A DNA stretch of 64,000 bases from Berberis thunbergii (GCA_003290165.1 QNQO01000831.1:372001-436000); one strand, 5' to 3'; counted from the first letter of the stretch, positions 10,312 through 22,585 are shown. Notes: a model not told the origin generated them from the sequence alone. A program made the numbers and translations.

Positions 10312-13300
10312 TGTAATACCCGTAAATCTATCATGGTTAATTGATTTAATGATGAAATTTTTGGAATAAAAATAAAACATTTATTGGAACATAATGAAAT
10401 GATTCTTGGAAATTCTTGAAGAAGGGTGCCCTTAGATTTTCAATGGGAGCGAATAGCCATGCAATTATAAGAGAGACCTCTTATTTTTCTTTCCCTATTT
10501 TTTTTTTCTTCCTTCGTCCCCTGCATGTCCTTTCTTCTTCTTCTCTGGCGAGCTCGATTTGTGACCGAACGTTGCATCGGATTTTTAAGCCCAATCTCTT
10601 CCATTTTCTCTCTCTTTCCCCTCCCCTTCTCATTCGATTTTTGCACCAAAAATCAGGTTCGTAGGAAGAGAAAGAACTCGATTGGAGCTGCCACGGGCTG
10701 TCCGACCAGCTCCGCTCCAATTCCTCGCTTCGGTGATGTCGGCTTATGCGTTTGAAGGGAGTACACCCCATTGTAGAAGGGCTTGGGGAGTTTGGCTGTA
10801 AATTTCGGAAATTTGGGTTGATGAGTTTGTTAGGGAAGCTCTCCGACGTGATTCAGAGTTGTGATCGCGTTAATGAGTTGTGATCTACTGTCCAGTGGCT
10901 CGGTAGCAATATTTCGGCCAGTCTACTGGTTGTGGGCCTGTTTGGAACGGATCAAATCGGTGTAGGGCATTTTTGGAGAGTATTTGCCAAAGTTTAAGCT
11001 TCGTCGATGTGATGATTGGTTCGGTTTTGCTATTTTTGGGAGCTTGCTGAGCTGAATTTTTAGAGGATTCAAGTGAGCAGATGTACTCGTTAGTTGTTTC
11101 TTTTTTATTGTTTGTAGATTATTTACTTGTTTTCCTTTCTACTGCGAGTCGTTCTTTTGATTGTGAGTAGTTCTAAGTTACGAAGTTTGTGTGATTTGGT
11201 GATGTTACGAGACTCTTCATGCTTTAAGCTTCCATTTTAGTTAATTTTGATGTTAGGATGAAGGTGATTTTTGCATAAGGTCCTTGGATACAAGCATTAG
11301 TAGTTCACAGGTGTCTTGTAGTTGGACTAATTTTGTGTAGGTTTTTACAAGGGTTTTGATTGAGGTTTTGATTAAGTACAGTATCATGCTATATACCAAA
11401 AGTTCCATGTTTGAGTCTAGTTTTTAAAGGATTTTACAGTATCACAATCCGAGTTTTGTACAGAAATATATACGCATTTTAGTGACAAGAGGTAAATCTG
11501 CTAAAGGTTGTCAGATGGCCTGTTTCGTTTGAAAATTTTGTACTGTTACAGAAGAAATCTTCTGGTATGTCTGACATGGTTAGAAACCTCTTTGTATTTA
11601 TTTTCTATAGCCTCAAATGGTATTCAATTTGGAGTTCATATGTGAAAATTATGTACATTTGAATGATGACCTGTCAAGCTGTCATGTCAGAACCACTTAC
11701 TCATTTCGGTATTGTTTGCAGAATTATTTTACTCACTGTTTTGGGACTGAATTGTGGTTGTTTTTTTTATGTCTTGGAGTTTCATTTAATGTTAAAACAA
11801 TTGTTGTTTGGAAGTGAATTGGGTTACAATTTATCACCCAAACATGGATGCTTGTTGGGCTGCATGTAGGGACAAATTGGTTTATGTCGGCACTCAAATA
11901 TGATTTTTTGGGATGGTTGTGGGAACTAAAATCATGACATTTTTGGGTTTGTTGAGCAGTCTGCAAGATAATTAATTTGATACTCTTTTACAGATTGAAA
12001 CTAGGCTTTTCCAGCTAAGTATTGGGGTGGTTTCAATTGAGGTCAGGAGGGGTGTATCAGCAGAGTTTTGGCATTGTTTCCAGCAAAGTTTGAGGTTTAT
12101 TTCAATATAGTTAGGGATGAATTTTCAGCAGATTTTTGGGGTGGTTTTTGTTGGGTTGAGATGGTTGAATTACCTGAAGTTGAGTATTTGTTTAGTTAAT
12201 GCAAATGATGGTTGTTTGTAGCGTGGAATTGTTAAAGTCTTGTCGCCTAAATAGTGATGTTTGTATGGTTGTTCGTAGAGTCGTATTAAGCTTGAATATG
12301 GGTTGTTATTCGACTTTCAAATAGGTTTATTTTAGGACTGGATTTGATTGTTTTTCGACTCCCAAACCGGGTTGTTTCAAATATGATTTGAGAGCTTGTT
12401 TGACGGAATGCAGAACCGATTTTGGGTTGAAGCTTTAGTGTGTTTTTCTTGAATTTATATAGTTTTGAGCGGAGATTATGATAGGTTTATTTGGGTTGTG
12501 GAAGAAAGTTCGACTAAGTGTAAAGGTATGTTGTCGTAGATATGATGCTATGTTGTGTTGTATGATGTTTGGTTGTCGAACCCTTCCCGTTCAGTAAGTG
12601 ATAACATTCTTTCTTATATATTGATATAACGGTATTTATGAACATATGAACATTTGTTTACCAATGAGATGTTGAAAAGATATGTTGTAATGCCATAGAG
12701 TGTGGAAGTGTATTGTGTTAGAGAATGATCATTTGCATGGTTGCATGAATACCGAATTGGTAACATAGTTTATGATTTACTGTTTTAAACTGTGATAATC
12801 ATTTGAAAATGATATCATAATGAAACATGCATTCCAGGTATTTGAAAAATTATGTGGAATATGATTATGATTGAGACTGAGTTAATGATGTTAATGTAGA
12901 CATTAATACCCTACTCCGGCGTTTGAAATGTACAAAGTGGTACAATATGGTCATAGATGCCTTGGTTCTGACATTTGTGTAATCCGTACATAGTGAGTTG
13001 TACGGCGCTTGTCTCCAAAAGGGAAAAACTAAGCCACTATACGAGTTATGACTTGCGTGATATAGTGGAGTTATGACTTGCATGATATAATGGGTGTGTA
13101 CCCGTATCTGAGTGCAAGTGGTGGTGTTGTTGGTAGTAGTGATGCAGGAGGAGCCATATTATCTACGTGTTATGCAGTTAAAAGGTGGGTTTAACTTTCA
13201 GGTTTTCAATTTTGTCTAGTGGAATTTGTTATGTCATGTGTTAGTAGTTGTGAGCATTGGCTGGTAAAGTAAATGACAAGGAATTGGAAGATATTAAATG

Positions 13301-13382
13301 GAAAGGAAAAGAAGAATGGTTGGTTGATGTCGCGTCTCAGTTTTTTTAGATTTTTTGGTGTTTAGAAAATTGGGGCATGACA
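10312..13382 (+). mobile_element. Possible 3-kb solo LTR
   Basis: The stretch begins TGTAATACCC and ends GGGGCATGACA, so the ends are imperfectly inverted (TGTAATACCC against TGTCATGCCC), as in many large plant LTRs. The interior holds a TC-rich leader-like block (10480-10650), no convincing protein, and long T/G-rich non-coding sequence. No second copy is in the window and no clear 5-bp target duplication is seen (GTATG against TTTTG). It could instead be a non-coding transcribed locus. Confidence 0.35.
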
Positions 13383-13957
13383 TTTTGCCACAAAAAATCT
13401 GCCAAAGGCATCATACCATCTCCTTTCTTGAGAGCCATCTTGCAGGACTATCAAATGGAGCAACTCCCATAATTCAAATCAAATTTGGGAGCTCCATACA
13501 ACACTTCCTAAATGACTTTAGTTCGTAATTCAATCATACAACACTTAATAAACAATTTTATGTGCTCCACCATGTTTGTGTCCTGAACTTATTTGGCAAA
13601 TTCGAGTTTTTGACAAATTTGATTTGATTAGTGAACTCTAATGCGTAAAACACAAAGACCCTTGTTAGTAGTGGAGGTTTTGGATGAAATTTGAGGGGTT
13701 TAGTATTCGATTGATTCAATATTGTCACCAATTTGTATGGACCAATTTCAGGTGCAAACTCAAATTACTTCAGTTAAGTGATTTCTTGTGGAATGGAAAA
13801 GAAACGAGATAGAAAACCTTGTCATCTTGAAATGCTCAATTTATTTATTTTTATTTTTCATCATTTTCTCCTCGATCAGCTTTTTTTCATAGTTTTCCTT
13901 TCGAGTTTTTTCTTTCAACTTCTCATAGCTTTCTTTTCATGGGACAAGTGACAATTT
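13383..13957. other. Unassigned stretch
   Basis: No gene is visible. The reverse strand near 13385-13435 reads like a short conserved peptide (LKKGDGMMPLADFLW), possibly a retroelement scrap. The rest is T-rich. Confidence 0.3.
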
Positions 13958-13966
13958 GGCCACAAA

Positions 13967-14098
13967 CGCCCATTCTAGGGAGCGAGGGTGGGCCCAACAC
14001 TGCCCACCCTCTTCGAGATGCGCATCACCTCCCATCTCGAGGAGGGTGAGCGGTGTTGGGCCCTCCCTCGCTCCCACCCCTCGCTCCTAGACTTGCAC
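13967..14098. mobile_element. Palindromic Mutator-like MITE (copy 2)
   Basis: The 132-bp foldback has arms sharing GAGCGAGGG, GGGCCCAACAC and ACCCTCYTCGAGATG in inverted orientation. It is flanked by a perfect 9-bp direct repeat, GGCCACAAA, at 13958-13966 and 14099-14107. It begins 21 bp outside the GCGAGG motif, exactly as copies 1 and 3 do. Confidence 0.85.
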
Positions 14099-14107
14099 GG
14101 CCACAAA

Positions 14108-14907
14108 ATAAGAACAGTTCTGAGCTCATTCCTCAGGACCCCTTTCCCTCCCTCTAGTTTGGAGCACTCCTTCCCCAGGGATCCCTCATCCTTAAATTTG
14201 GAACACACATAGCACTGCATATTGCAGATCAGTCTTTGTCCAAATAACTAGCAGAGAAGTTTGATTCCAAGCTAGGAACTGCCATTCTTGTCCAAGTAAC
14301 TACCATTCCAACTGTCAGTGCCTACACTTTCTCTGAAAAACTCACTTATGAGTTCACTATTCAAACCTCCAGGCTCCAGGAACTTCTCAAAGAGACTCCC
14401 ATAATTGAATGAAAATAAATCAAGATTAGACAAGTCATTTGAACAAAAAACATGAATAATCTAAGTCCACATAAATTCGTAGTGCACCAGACTGACCTAA
14501 ACTTCTCTACCCCAGAAAACAAAAACATCACAGCAAACCCCATAACATGCACAAAAAGACATTTCATCACCCACCTTAGAATTGCCACCATCCTAACACA
14601 TGGCACTTTCGACAAACCCATCACATAATGTAGACTCTGTGATCTCTTTCAACTTTCCAACTCACCCTTTCACGTTCATCACTGAACCACGATCGAAGCC
14701 ACGCGTAGCTGCCAAATAAATTGGTACCCAGCCACATGGCTCAATGTGTGGCTGACCCACCAGCACCAGGGCCTACACACTTCAATATAATCCCCCATCA
14801 GCTCCCATTTGCCTTATCTCACTGCAGAGCCTTAGCATAGCTTGTTTTCGTTTCCATTTTCATAACCACATCCAGCAGCCATCACGAGTCGGGAGAGCTT
14901 ACTTACA
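14108..14907 (+). promoter_or_regulatory. Upstream region and 5' UTR of the dynein light chain gene
   Basis: No coding potential is convincing here. A possible TATA variant (TCAATATAATCC) lies near 14780, roughly 120 bp before the start codon, and is followed by a C-rich leader. The exact promoter cannot be fixed from sequence alone. Confidence 0.35.
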
Positions 14908-15297
14908 ATGTTGGAAGGCAAGGCAGTCATTGAAGAGACAGATATGCTGCAAACGACGCAGAAGGATGCTCTTCACCTCGCAGCAAAGGCCCTTGACATC
15001 TTCGATGTTACAGATAACATTGACATAGCCTGCTTCATCAAGAAGGTAATACATGGACTATGAACCCAATTATGGCAATGAATCTGATGGTGTCTTTTCT
15101 CACATGTGCTAGTCCATTTGGTTTGTGTGATGCAGGAGTTTGACAAACTATATGGACCTGGGTGGCAATGCATAGTCGGGACAGACTTTGGTTCGTTTGT
15201 GACTCATTGCCATGGATGTTTTATATACTTCTGCATTGGCAGTCTTGCAATCTTGCTCTTCAAAGGCACTGCAGGTCCTGAGGCTGAAACAAGCTAA
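14908..15297 (+). CDS. Dynein light chain, LC8 (DYNLL) type
   Basis: Two exons, 14908-15045 and 15136-15297, joined by a GT-AG intron of 90 bp, encode 99 residues. The start [13 protein letters not shown] and the blocks [47 protein letters not shown] and [15 protein letters not shown] match LC8 dynein light chains. In the family KEFD..Y.P.W.CIVG..FGS.V and the terminal AILLFK strand form the dimer and the partner-binding groove. Plants lack cytoplasmic dynein in most lineages, so these small proteins probably act as dimerisation hubs for other partners; that role is inferred. Compared with animal LC8 the loop after VTH reads CHGC instead of ETKH, and the protein has a short polar tail (GPEAETS). 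Length is normal and nothing is broken. Confidence 0.9.
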
Positions 15298-16421
15298 TTT
15301 GCAGCATTGAAGCCGGTGAAGGCATGAAAGTCTCATTTGCTTTTCTTACTTAGCTGTGTAAAAAAGGATAAACAGTAGTGGAGAAAAATATTCAAAGCTT
15401 TCATAATCCTTCGGTTCTGTGTTAACCACTCGTTTCTCTTTTTGCTTGTTTCACCATCTGAATTGTTCAACTGGATAGCGACTTCACTAGAAAACCTGTC
15501 AGACTGAAATCGAACAAGAAAGATGATCAGGGAATGGAAATAAGTTTACATCAATAGACAATGCAAGATATTCATAAAAGTTTAAACGTTAAAAGAGTGA
15601 AGCATACGAAAGCACTCAAACATATTAGAGGATTTGAGGCTGTTTTATTGGAGAAATATTTCATTGTGTGTCAGCAAATACCTGCAATAGCTTCTTTTTT
15701 TTTGGAGTTTGCATCTTTCAGCCAAAGAAAAAAAAAAAAAAAAAAAGAGTGGATTATGAAAGTCTTGTAAAATTGAAGTTGTAATTTTGAGATTGTAACA
15801 CAAGATTAAAGCCCAAAACCAACCAAGCAATAGATAAAGGTGCTTTCAGATATGCCCTAAAACTCTTGGTTTGCAAAAGGGTACATCCATGCAGGACAGT
15901 ATGTTCAACCATCAATCTGTGCAGGATAGCTGAAATCCTATGTTATATCACATATAACCAAGCTGAAAATAACTCCTCATGGAGTTCTCTCCAAACTGAC
16001 CATAAAAGAAATATCACATAATTCTAATGGCGCCAAACTTTGCACAACTACCTACATAAACTATGTGAGGTGCAAACGAGACTATTGAGAGTTGGCCCAG
16101 ACTCACAACCCTAAGACATGAATAAAAAAGAAGAGAATAAGATGTCCACATTCTGACATTCACATAAAACCGAGAAAGAAATATATGTTGACATTGATTC
16201 CACCATACAACACAACCTGACCGTCTATATGATTGGCAAGGTGAACTTCTAATCGCATTGTTGATTTTCTTTGCCTTAAACAATAATGAAATCTATGAAG
16301 CTTTGTTCCCATTTTGAGCGTTTTTCCTTTATGTGAATTTTCTTGTTAAGTGTTTTCCTTTTTGTGAATTTTCGTGTTGAATCTCATAATTGCGACTATG
16401 GTTTTACCCAAACATCATATA
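15298..16421. other. 3' flank of the dynein light chain gene and intergenic DNA
   Basis: It contains an A-rich run at 15728-15746 and otherwise ordinary non-coding DNA. The open frames here are short and unconvincing. Confidence 0.4.
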
Positions 16422-16429
16422 CGTGCTAT

Positions 16430-16948
16430 CTATGCAGTTAAAACCGATAATGGAACCATAACGATCTAGGAGCGTTATAGGTTATAACGAAATATTTTGT
16501 TAAATATATTTTTAATACTTCCACAAATTATTGATGTATTATAGAGACAAAAAAGTAAATCGTATTCATAATATTAAATTAAAAAATATCGAAACATTAA
16601 TAAAAAACATTTTCCTTTACATGAGAGTGAGATCGCAATAGAGTGTGATTGACTTTTCGTTTTCTTCCCTTCTCTCGTTCTCTGTCAACCGGCAAGGTCT
16701 GGTTCTCTGCCAATTGACGACGGCGAGCTATGATCGTTCTTCGATCGAGAATGAAATTGGTGATTTTTTTTTATATTAGAACAAAAAGTTAAAACGGCGT
16801 TATTGAAAAAAAATTATCTCAATAACGGCCATATAACAGCGTTATATTGGAGCCGTGATAAAAAAAAATGATAATCTCGTAACGTAACAGCTTACCCTTG
16901 TGTGTCATATCAAAGTTATATTGACGCTATAACGTTTTAACTGCATAG
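16430..16948. mobile_element. Non-autonomous hAT-like MITE
   Basis: The 519-bp element has terminal inverted repeats CTATGCAGTTAAAAC / GTTTTAACTGCATAG. It is flanked by an 8-bp direct repeat, CGTGCTAT, at 16422-16429 and 16949-16956. Eight-base duplications point to hAT. The interior repeats an AACG/GTTAT motif and has no coding capacity. Confidence 0.8.
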
Positions 16949-16956
16949 CGTGCTAT

Positions 16957-18565
16957 TAAACTTTAAACCACCCAAATTGAATGTTGTATACTTGTGTCAA
17001 CTATCAACAATTTGACCTACGAATGTGATGTTCACATACTGTATTGTTTCTCAATAATTTCAAATTTTCATGTGTATTCAGGCATTTTTTCTCAAATTCC
17101 TATGGTGTAATATAATTTTCTAATTTTGATGACATATTGCTCATTTTATACAGAATTGGATTACAACAAATGTTTCAATATTGAGATTCTTGTGATTCAA
17201 CAAAATTTGGTGCAATTTTGAGATCATGTGTAACTAATCCAATTAATTCAAACTTGTTCACAAATCAAAGTGCCAACCTAAGATACATCCACTCTCAACA
17301 CTGTCTTTTGTTAAATCATTATTTTTTGTTGCGTTGTTGTTGTGGCGATCGCTCAAAGATCATAGATTGGAGAACAAGCTCGGAGTGTGTAGATTGCAGC
17401 GAGAAATCAGTTTGTGCCATGGAAATTGGCTGAGGGGATAATGATTTCTATATCTCAAACTTGGTTCTTACATGTACTGGATCTTTAGGTGTTTGTGAGC
17501 ACGGTTGTTGGTTCTATGTCCAAATTGGGAGAGCGCTTGGCGAGCAACGCAAATTCAGAAATGTTTTTCTGTATGGTGCGGAGAAGGATTTCAAGTTAAA
17601 GGACTAGATTTGCGCTGATTCTTGATCTATTTGTGCGTGCAACCTATTTGTTTTAAGTTCTTTAAGTGTTGCACTTTTACCCAAGACCATGCACGTCCTA
17701 TTGTCTCATCATGACCAATATCTCCTTTATGTTGCACGTTTGCAACTTAAATTGGGATTTAGTGACAGAATGGATTCGCTGAGGTCCCAACAAAATAATG
17801 GGTTTTTCAATTTAAACATCAGTTATCAGGAATTAAGGCAAGTTGCAGTTGGGTGGCTATTACATTTGTCCACACCAATGTTCATATGGAAAGTTTGTTG
17901 TTTAGACATTTGGGCTTTGGTGCATGAACTTGAGAGCAATCTACTGGCTAGTTGTCAGGCAACTTTTCATGCAAAATTTCCCTAGTGCCAAACTTCTATA
18001 TAATGATTCAAATTTTATGGTTTCTATAGAGTCCGGAATGCATCAAGCGGAAATCCACTTCTAAGTACTAAGTAGTAACGAGATGAGTTTCAAGGTGGAC
18101 TGACACGTGGGTGGGATGATCCTCACTATTGCTTCAACAAAAACAACTCTCAACTCATTTCTAGCAAACCGGTGTTTATATTCACAAAATAGCCGTGGGC
18201 ATGGAGAGGAGTAGGCCTGATTTTGGTGTGAACTCCAGTTCTGCAAGGCCATCATGTAATAACCCTACTAACATGTCATCAACAAGGAAGATGAACAGGG
18301 TGATTATACTCAACTAAGATGTTCCAAGTCAACAAGGAAGGTATTTTTGTTTCACCATGGCACACCAAGATACAAGCCACATATGCATCAGAAGAGTGAC
18401 CCTAGCAGGTCCAAATATAGTATTCCTAAGAGATTAGTTGTAAGATCTTCAATAAATATCTTATTGAACAAAGCAACAACAAATGTTGACTAACCACAAT
18501 ACCTGCTAAATGTAAACTTCAGGATGACAGAAAGAGCAAAGAATTACCTGATTTCTGGATTATTC
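16957..18565. other. Intergenic region before AFB6, including its 3' flank
   Basis: An open frame at 17689-17985 (98 residues, +, starting MHVLLSHHDQYLLYVARLQL) is not recognised and has no supporting context; it may be chance. The part next to 18565 should contain the AFB6 3' UTR on the minus strand. Confidence 0.35.
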
Positions 18566-21500
18566 TCAGAGTGTGAGAACAAAAGACGGTGCATCTCTTC
18601 TCGGCCCAGCAACAGACCGATAAACATAAACCTTTTCCGCCTGAGTGTCATCATTCTCTTCCTCCTTGATAACCTCAACATTCAATCTAGGATTTTCCCT
18701 AGCTAATAGCCGGCACCCATTCATCGTCACATTGCAGGCTGACATCCATAATGATCTCATTGACTCGTACCTATCCAGCCCTGAGAGAAGAGCTGCATTC
18801 CCAAATGGACTATCCCTTATCTCGAGCTTACGCAACTTTGGACACCCCCCAAGTACACACTGCATCCCATAGTCACCGCTTCCAGCAAAGGCAACTGACA
18901 GAGTCTCCAAATTCTTTGCATATGTCCCTATGTATTCAAATGTATTATCAGTAAGAAGACCTGAGACAGCCAGCCTCTGGAGCTTGGTGCAGTTCTTGAC
19001 TACGGCACCAAATGCCTCATCCATAGGCTCTTCAGTGAGGTAGTCCGCCTGACCAGGACACATGATGCAGAGGCGGAAGTGCGTGAAATTGGGGCAATTT
19101 TGAACCACAGTAGACACAGCTGCATTAGTCATCTGCCTACAGAAGTAGAGAACATAGCGAAGGTTAAGGCAGCCACGGGAAACAGCAACAAAGCCAATTT
19201 CTGTCACACCTCCACCACCTCCAAGGGCCACATCTTGATCAAAAGGATCTGCTGGGAAAACGCAAAGCTCCTCAAGCAAGTGACAGCTGGAACCAACAGC
19301 CTCTAGACCTTTGTCTTCCACTGTATCTAAGACCTGCACGATTATATGGGTTAGAATATTAGAAACTAGACTTTGGTTGTCCTGTGTCTTGACAAACCTT
19401 TACAGCATTATAAGTGCATTGATCACTTTGTGTACGCTAGAATAAATAATAAACAAACAACATTAATTTTTTTCTAGGAATTTATGAATAACATGGAATT
19501 GATAACATATAAATTATTACCACATGATCGTGAAAACAAAGCATAAGAGCATCTCCACCCAAGGGATTGAAAGCAAAAACACAAACGAGGGCTTTCCACC
19601 CCCATATTATTCATTCTCATCCGACCCCGCACAATGGTTGGAGGGCAAAAGATATTTGGTCGCATAAAGAATGGGGTCCGGCAATCTCTTTGCCAAGTGA
19701 TAAGAACTGAATCAAACAAAACCCTTCTCTCATTGGTGGAGACATTCAGAATGAATGGAGATAAGGGTGTAAATCTTTCTTGACGCAATGTAAATGGGAG
19801 GGAATAAGAAAGTAACTTTCCATCTCCTATCAGTGGTCGCCAGCTTTTTGCACAGTACATTTGTACAGCATGGAGAATTAGTGCCTAAGGAATTTCCACC
19901 CTCATCAGCCCCACTCTCAATTTAGAATAGACTCAATTTAGAATGGACTGATATAAGGTGGTTCCGCCTCCCAACTAATGAGAGAAGACTTTTGCATGAC
20001 TCAATTCTTATCACCCGAGAGAGTGTCAAACCCATTCTTTAATCTACCAAATATGTTTTACCACCCAACCGTTGCACAGGATCGGATGGGAATGAATCAA
20101 CTGAGGGTGGACAACCGTCTTTTGTATTTTGCTTTCTACCCCATGGGTTAGATGCTCTAAGAAATGAAGGCATGTCAAGCACAAACAATGTAAATGTGCA
20201 ACTATCAATTTCCAAGAAATAAATGCATACCCAACATTAGTCAAGAGCCAGGTAATATGTCATAACAGGTACCCAGTTATATTGTACCATAATACAACCG
20301 ATCTTATATGTACACATCCAAAGGTGAATCTTTTTTGGAATGGTTTTAAACTACAAAAATATCTCTTTGATGGGACCATTTTGTGGCAAATAAAGACACG
20401 TGTCCATACTGACTTCTTTGTTGCTAATGGCTCCTTTTTTCTCCATGGTTAGTATAGAAATTAAAACTTGAGGATGAAGGAAACAGAGCTAGATGTTAAT
20501 AAAAGCTTACCCACAGTCGTCGGAGAAACGGACAGTTCGGCAGGAGTTTAGCTAGTACAGCACTTGGCAAAGCAGCATAGCTCAGATTCAGGAAAGTCAG
20601 ATTGGTACAAGCAGGATATAGTGCAGGGAGGTAAATGGCACTGGCTTCCCATAAACCTGAAAGGGTGTGTAAATTCTTGCAGTTACTAAAAGCGTTGCCA
20701 AGTTCCACATACTGCCGGACAGTAAGGTCTTGTGAGAATGATCCAGTCCCAAGTTCCTTAAGCTGAGGAGCTCGTACAAGCAAACACTGTAACTGTTCCA
20801 ACGTGACGCTCTTATTGACTTTCAAGACCCTCAGTGAATTGCACCTTGAAACGAGTCTCTCAAGAGAATCGAAACTTATTTCACTTGGAAGATTTGCAAA
20901 GTTCAAGACTTCCAATGATGTGAAGTTTTCAGGAAAACAACTTAACCAGCTTCCTCCAAGATCATCAATGCCATTCTCTTGTATGTCCAGCTCAGTCAAG
21001 TTTCTGCATTTTGATTTAAAAGATATGTAAGTCTTGACTATAAGCTTTCAAGAAACAAAGTAGGTTATGAGAGTAACATGTGCAACAATAAACAAATAAA
21101 TAGATATCCAATTGAAATTCACCTACATTGATACCTGGAGTAACCAAACAAGAAAACTAGATCTCGAGTGTGTAAGTAAATTTTCAAAAATAAACAAAGA
21201 TAATACTTCTGTAAAATATAACATATAACTTTCACTAGATCCAATCTTTGAATCTAGTTCACGTGTCACACACTCTAGTTCTTGTAAAGAAATACATGTG
21301 GCCCTTGGAATAAATCAACACATTTTTTTAGGTAGACCCCTATCTCACATCTAAAACTTCCAGTAAACTGAATTACATTATCAGAAATTCTAGAGAACCT
21401 GGGTCTGCTGCCTGGTTTTCACGCCTGGCCGGGCGTAATTACCCTCTTGCCCCTCCTTTTGTTGTGGTTATATTTAAAGAGTGTTTAAAGGGGTGGAGCA

Positions 21501-22585
21501 AAAGTGTAAATATCCCACCCAGGCGTGAAAACCAGGCAGCAGGCCCAGGCCGCCTAGAACACAATATTAGAACCTAATTCATCCAGATCGAGGGTTCTGC
21601 AGGCCAATCCTGCAGTGACTCACCTCCAAAAGAAATACGAAAACCCACCATATGTTGACTTTTACATTTCAGGCTTACAGATACAGTGAAGATTCTGGTT
21701 GATCCAATCACTTGGTTTCATATGAACATTTGACAAGTTTTGGAGGTGTAGACAATAAGGAAAACCAAACAACTATGTCATGTCTTAAAGCAAACACAAT
21801 ACAAGTCAATGCACTCAAACCATTATAGACGAACAATAAAATCGTTATGATCTTTAAAACTACGATAAATTGATTGCACTTCCTTAAATAACAAAGACCC
21901 AAAACTAGCATTACTACAAGACCATCAATAAACTTGAGAAGAGAACTACTTCAAACAAGACTGAACACAATCAAATGGCAAAGACCCAAATAGAAAGAAT
22001 CCATTTAAGTCATTCTGGTAAACAAACTTAAAGTAGTAAAATTGATCATTGAAAAGAAAGAAATAAGGAATCTTACTTGCAATGAGTTGCAATGGCTGCA
22101 AGCCCATCAGTGCTGAAACCCTCACAGCTGACAAGGGACAAAACTTTGAAATTTGGAAAAGATTGTGCAACAAACTCCAAGCTGTCATCACTAACACTCA
22201 TCCTCTTAAGCCTGAGCTCCTCAAGGAAAGGATAAGCTGAGGCAAAAACAACCAACCATGGCTGAATATCAGCACCCCAATTGGGTGGAACAAGGTTGAA
22301 ATCAGAGAACCTTGGCTTCCCTTTCAGAGTGACACTTCTAATGTTTGGAAATCTCCTAATAAGGATCTCTGGGGTCACAGAATAACAGTTTCCAATGAAA
22401 ACATGAGTTCTACTCCATCTCTCTGCGTTGTACCAATCCTTGCAAACCAGAGAAACAGAACTTCTATCCTTGTGAGACTTCAAAGACACAAGAACTCTCT
22501 CCAACACTTCATCAGGGAAAAGAGACACCCTCTTCTCTTCTCCGCCCTCCTCTTCAGGTGAATCTTTCCTCCTCTTTGGAGCCAT
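18566..22585 (-). CDS. AFB6: TIR1/AFB auxin receptor F-box protein, AFB6-like
   Basis: Three exons, 22585-22077, 21003-20511 and 19333-18566, encode 589 residues. All junctions are GT-AG and phases agree. The F-box lies near residues 20-60 ([23 protein letters not shown]), followed by TIR1-type leucine-rich repeats. TIR1/AFB proteins bind auxin and Aux/IAA proteins in the nucleus within an SCF ubiquitin ligase. Auxin-contact landmarks are kept: FRLCIM (the Arg equivalent to TIR1 R403) and SGLLTD (S438). The TIR1 H78 position reads Arg (GKPRFSDF), as in AFB4/AFB5. The short N-terminus, [20 protein letters not shown] and the end [18 protein letters not shown] suggest AFB6, a clade I recall as missing from Arabidopsis and grasses. 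Both introns carry MITE-like insertions. ATG at 22585 is the first in-frame one. Receptor family is certain; the clade is judged from memory. Confidence 0.92.
18745..18766 (-). promoter_or_regulatory. Degenerate miR393 complementary site in AFB6 exon 3
   Basis: In TIR1/AFB2/AFB3 mRNAs the codons for ETMRSLWM form the miR393 target. The same codons here (ESMRSLWM) read GAGTCAATGAGATCATTATGGA. Against the perfect target this has six mismatches, three of them opposite miRNA positions 5, 7 and 8. The protein is conserved but pairing is poor, so regulation by miR393 is unlikely. Confidence 0.6.
19547..20157. mobile_element. MITE-like element in AFB6 intron 2
   Basis: The ends are GAGCATCTCCACCC...GAAAGCAAAA and its inverted counterpart (complement GAGCATCTAACCC...GAAAGCAAAA), flanked by TAA at both sides. 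A 3-bp TAA/TTA duplication fits the PIF/Harbinger group. It accounts for about half of the intron. Confidence 0.6.
21398..21549. mobile_element. Small inverted-repeat element in AFB6 intron 1
   Basis: The termini are 31-bp inverted repeats (21398-21428 and 21519-21549) with one mismatch, containing CTGCTGCCTGGTTTTCACGC. The similarity extends weakly to TTCTAG at 21388 and CTAGAA at 21559. The spacer is about 90 bp. A clean target duplication is not seen (CTAGAGAAC against CTAGAACAC at best). Confidence 0.7.

Noticed and set aside
17689..17985. 98-residue open frame as a host gene
   Set aside because: No recognisable family, no intron/exon or codon-use support, and it lies in otherwise non-coding DNA.
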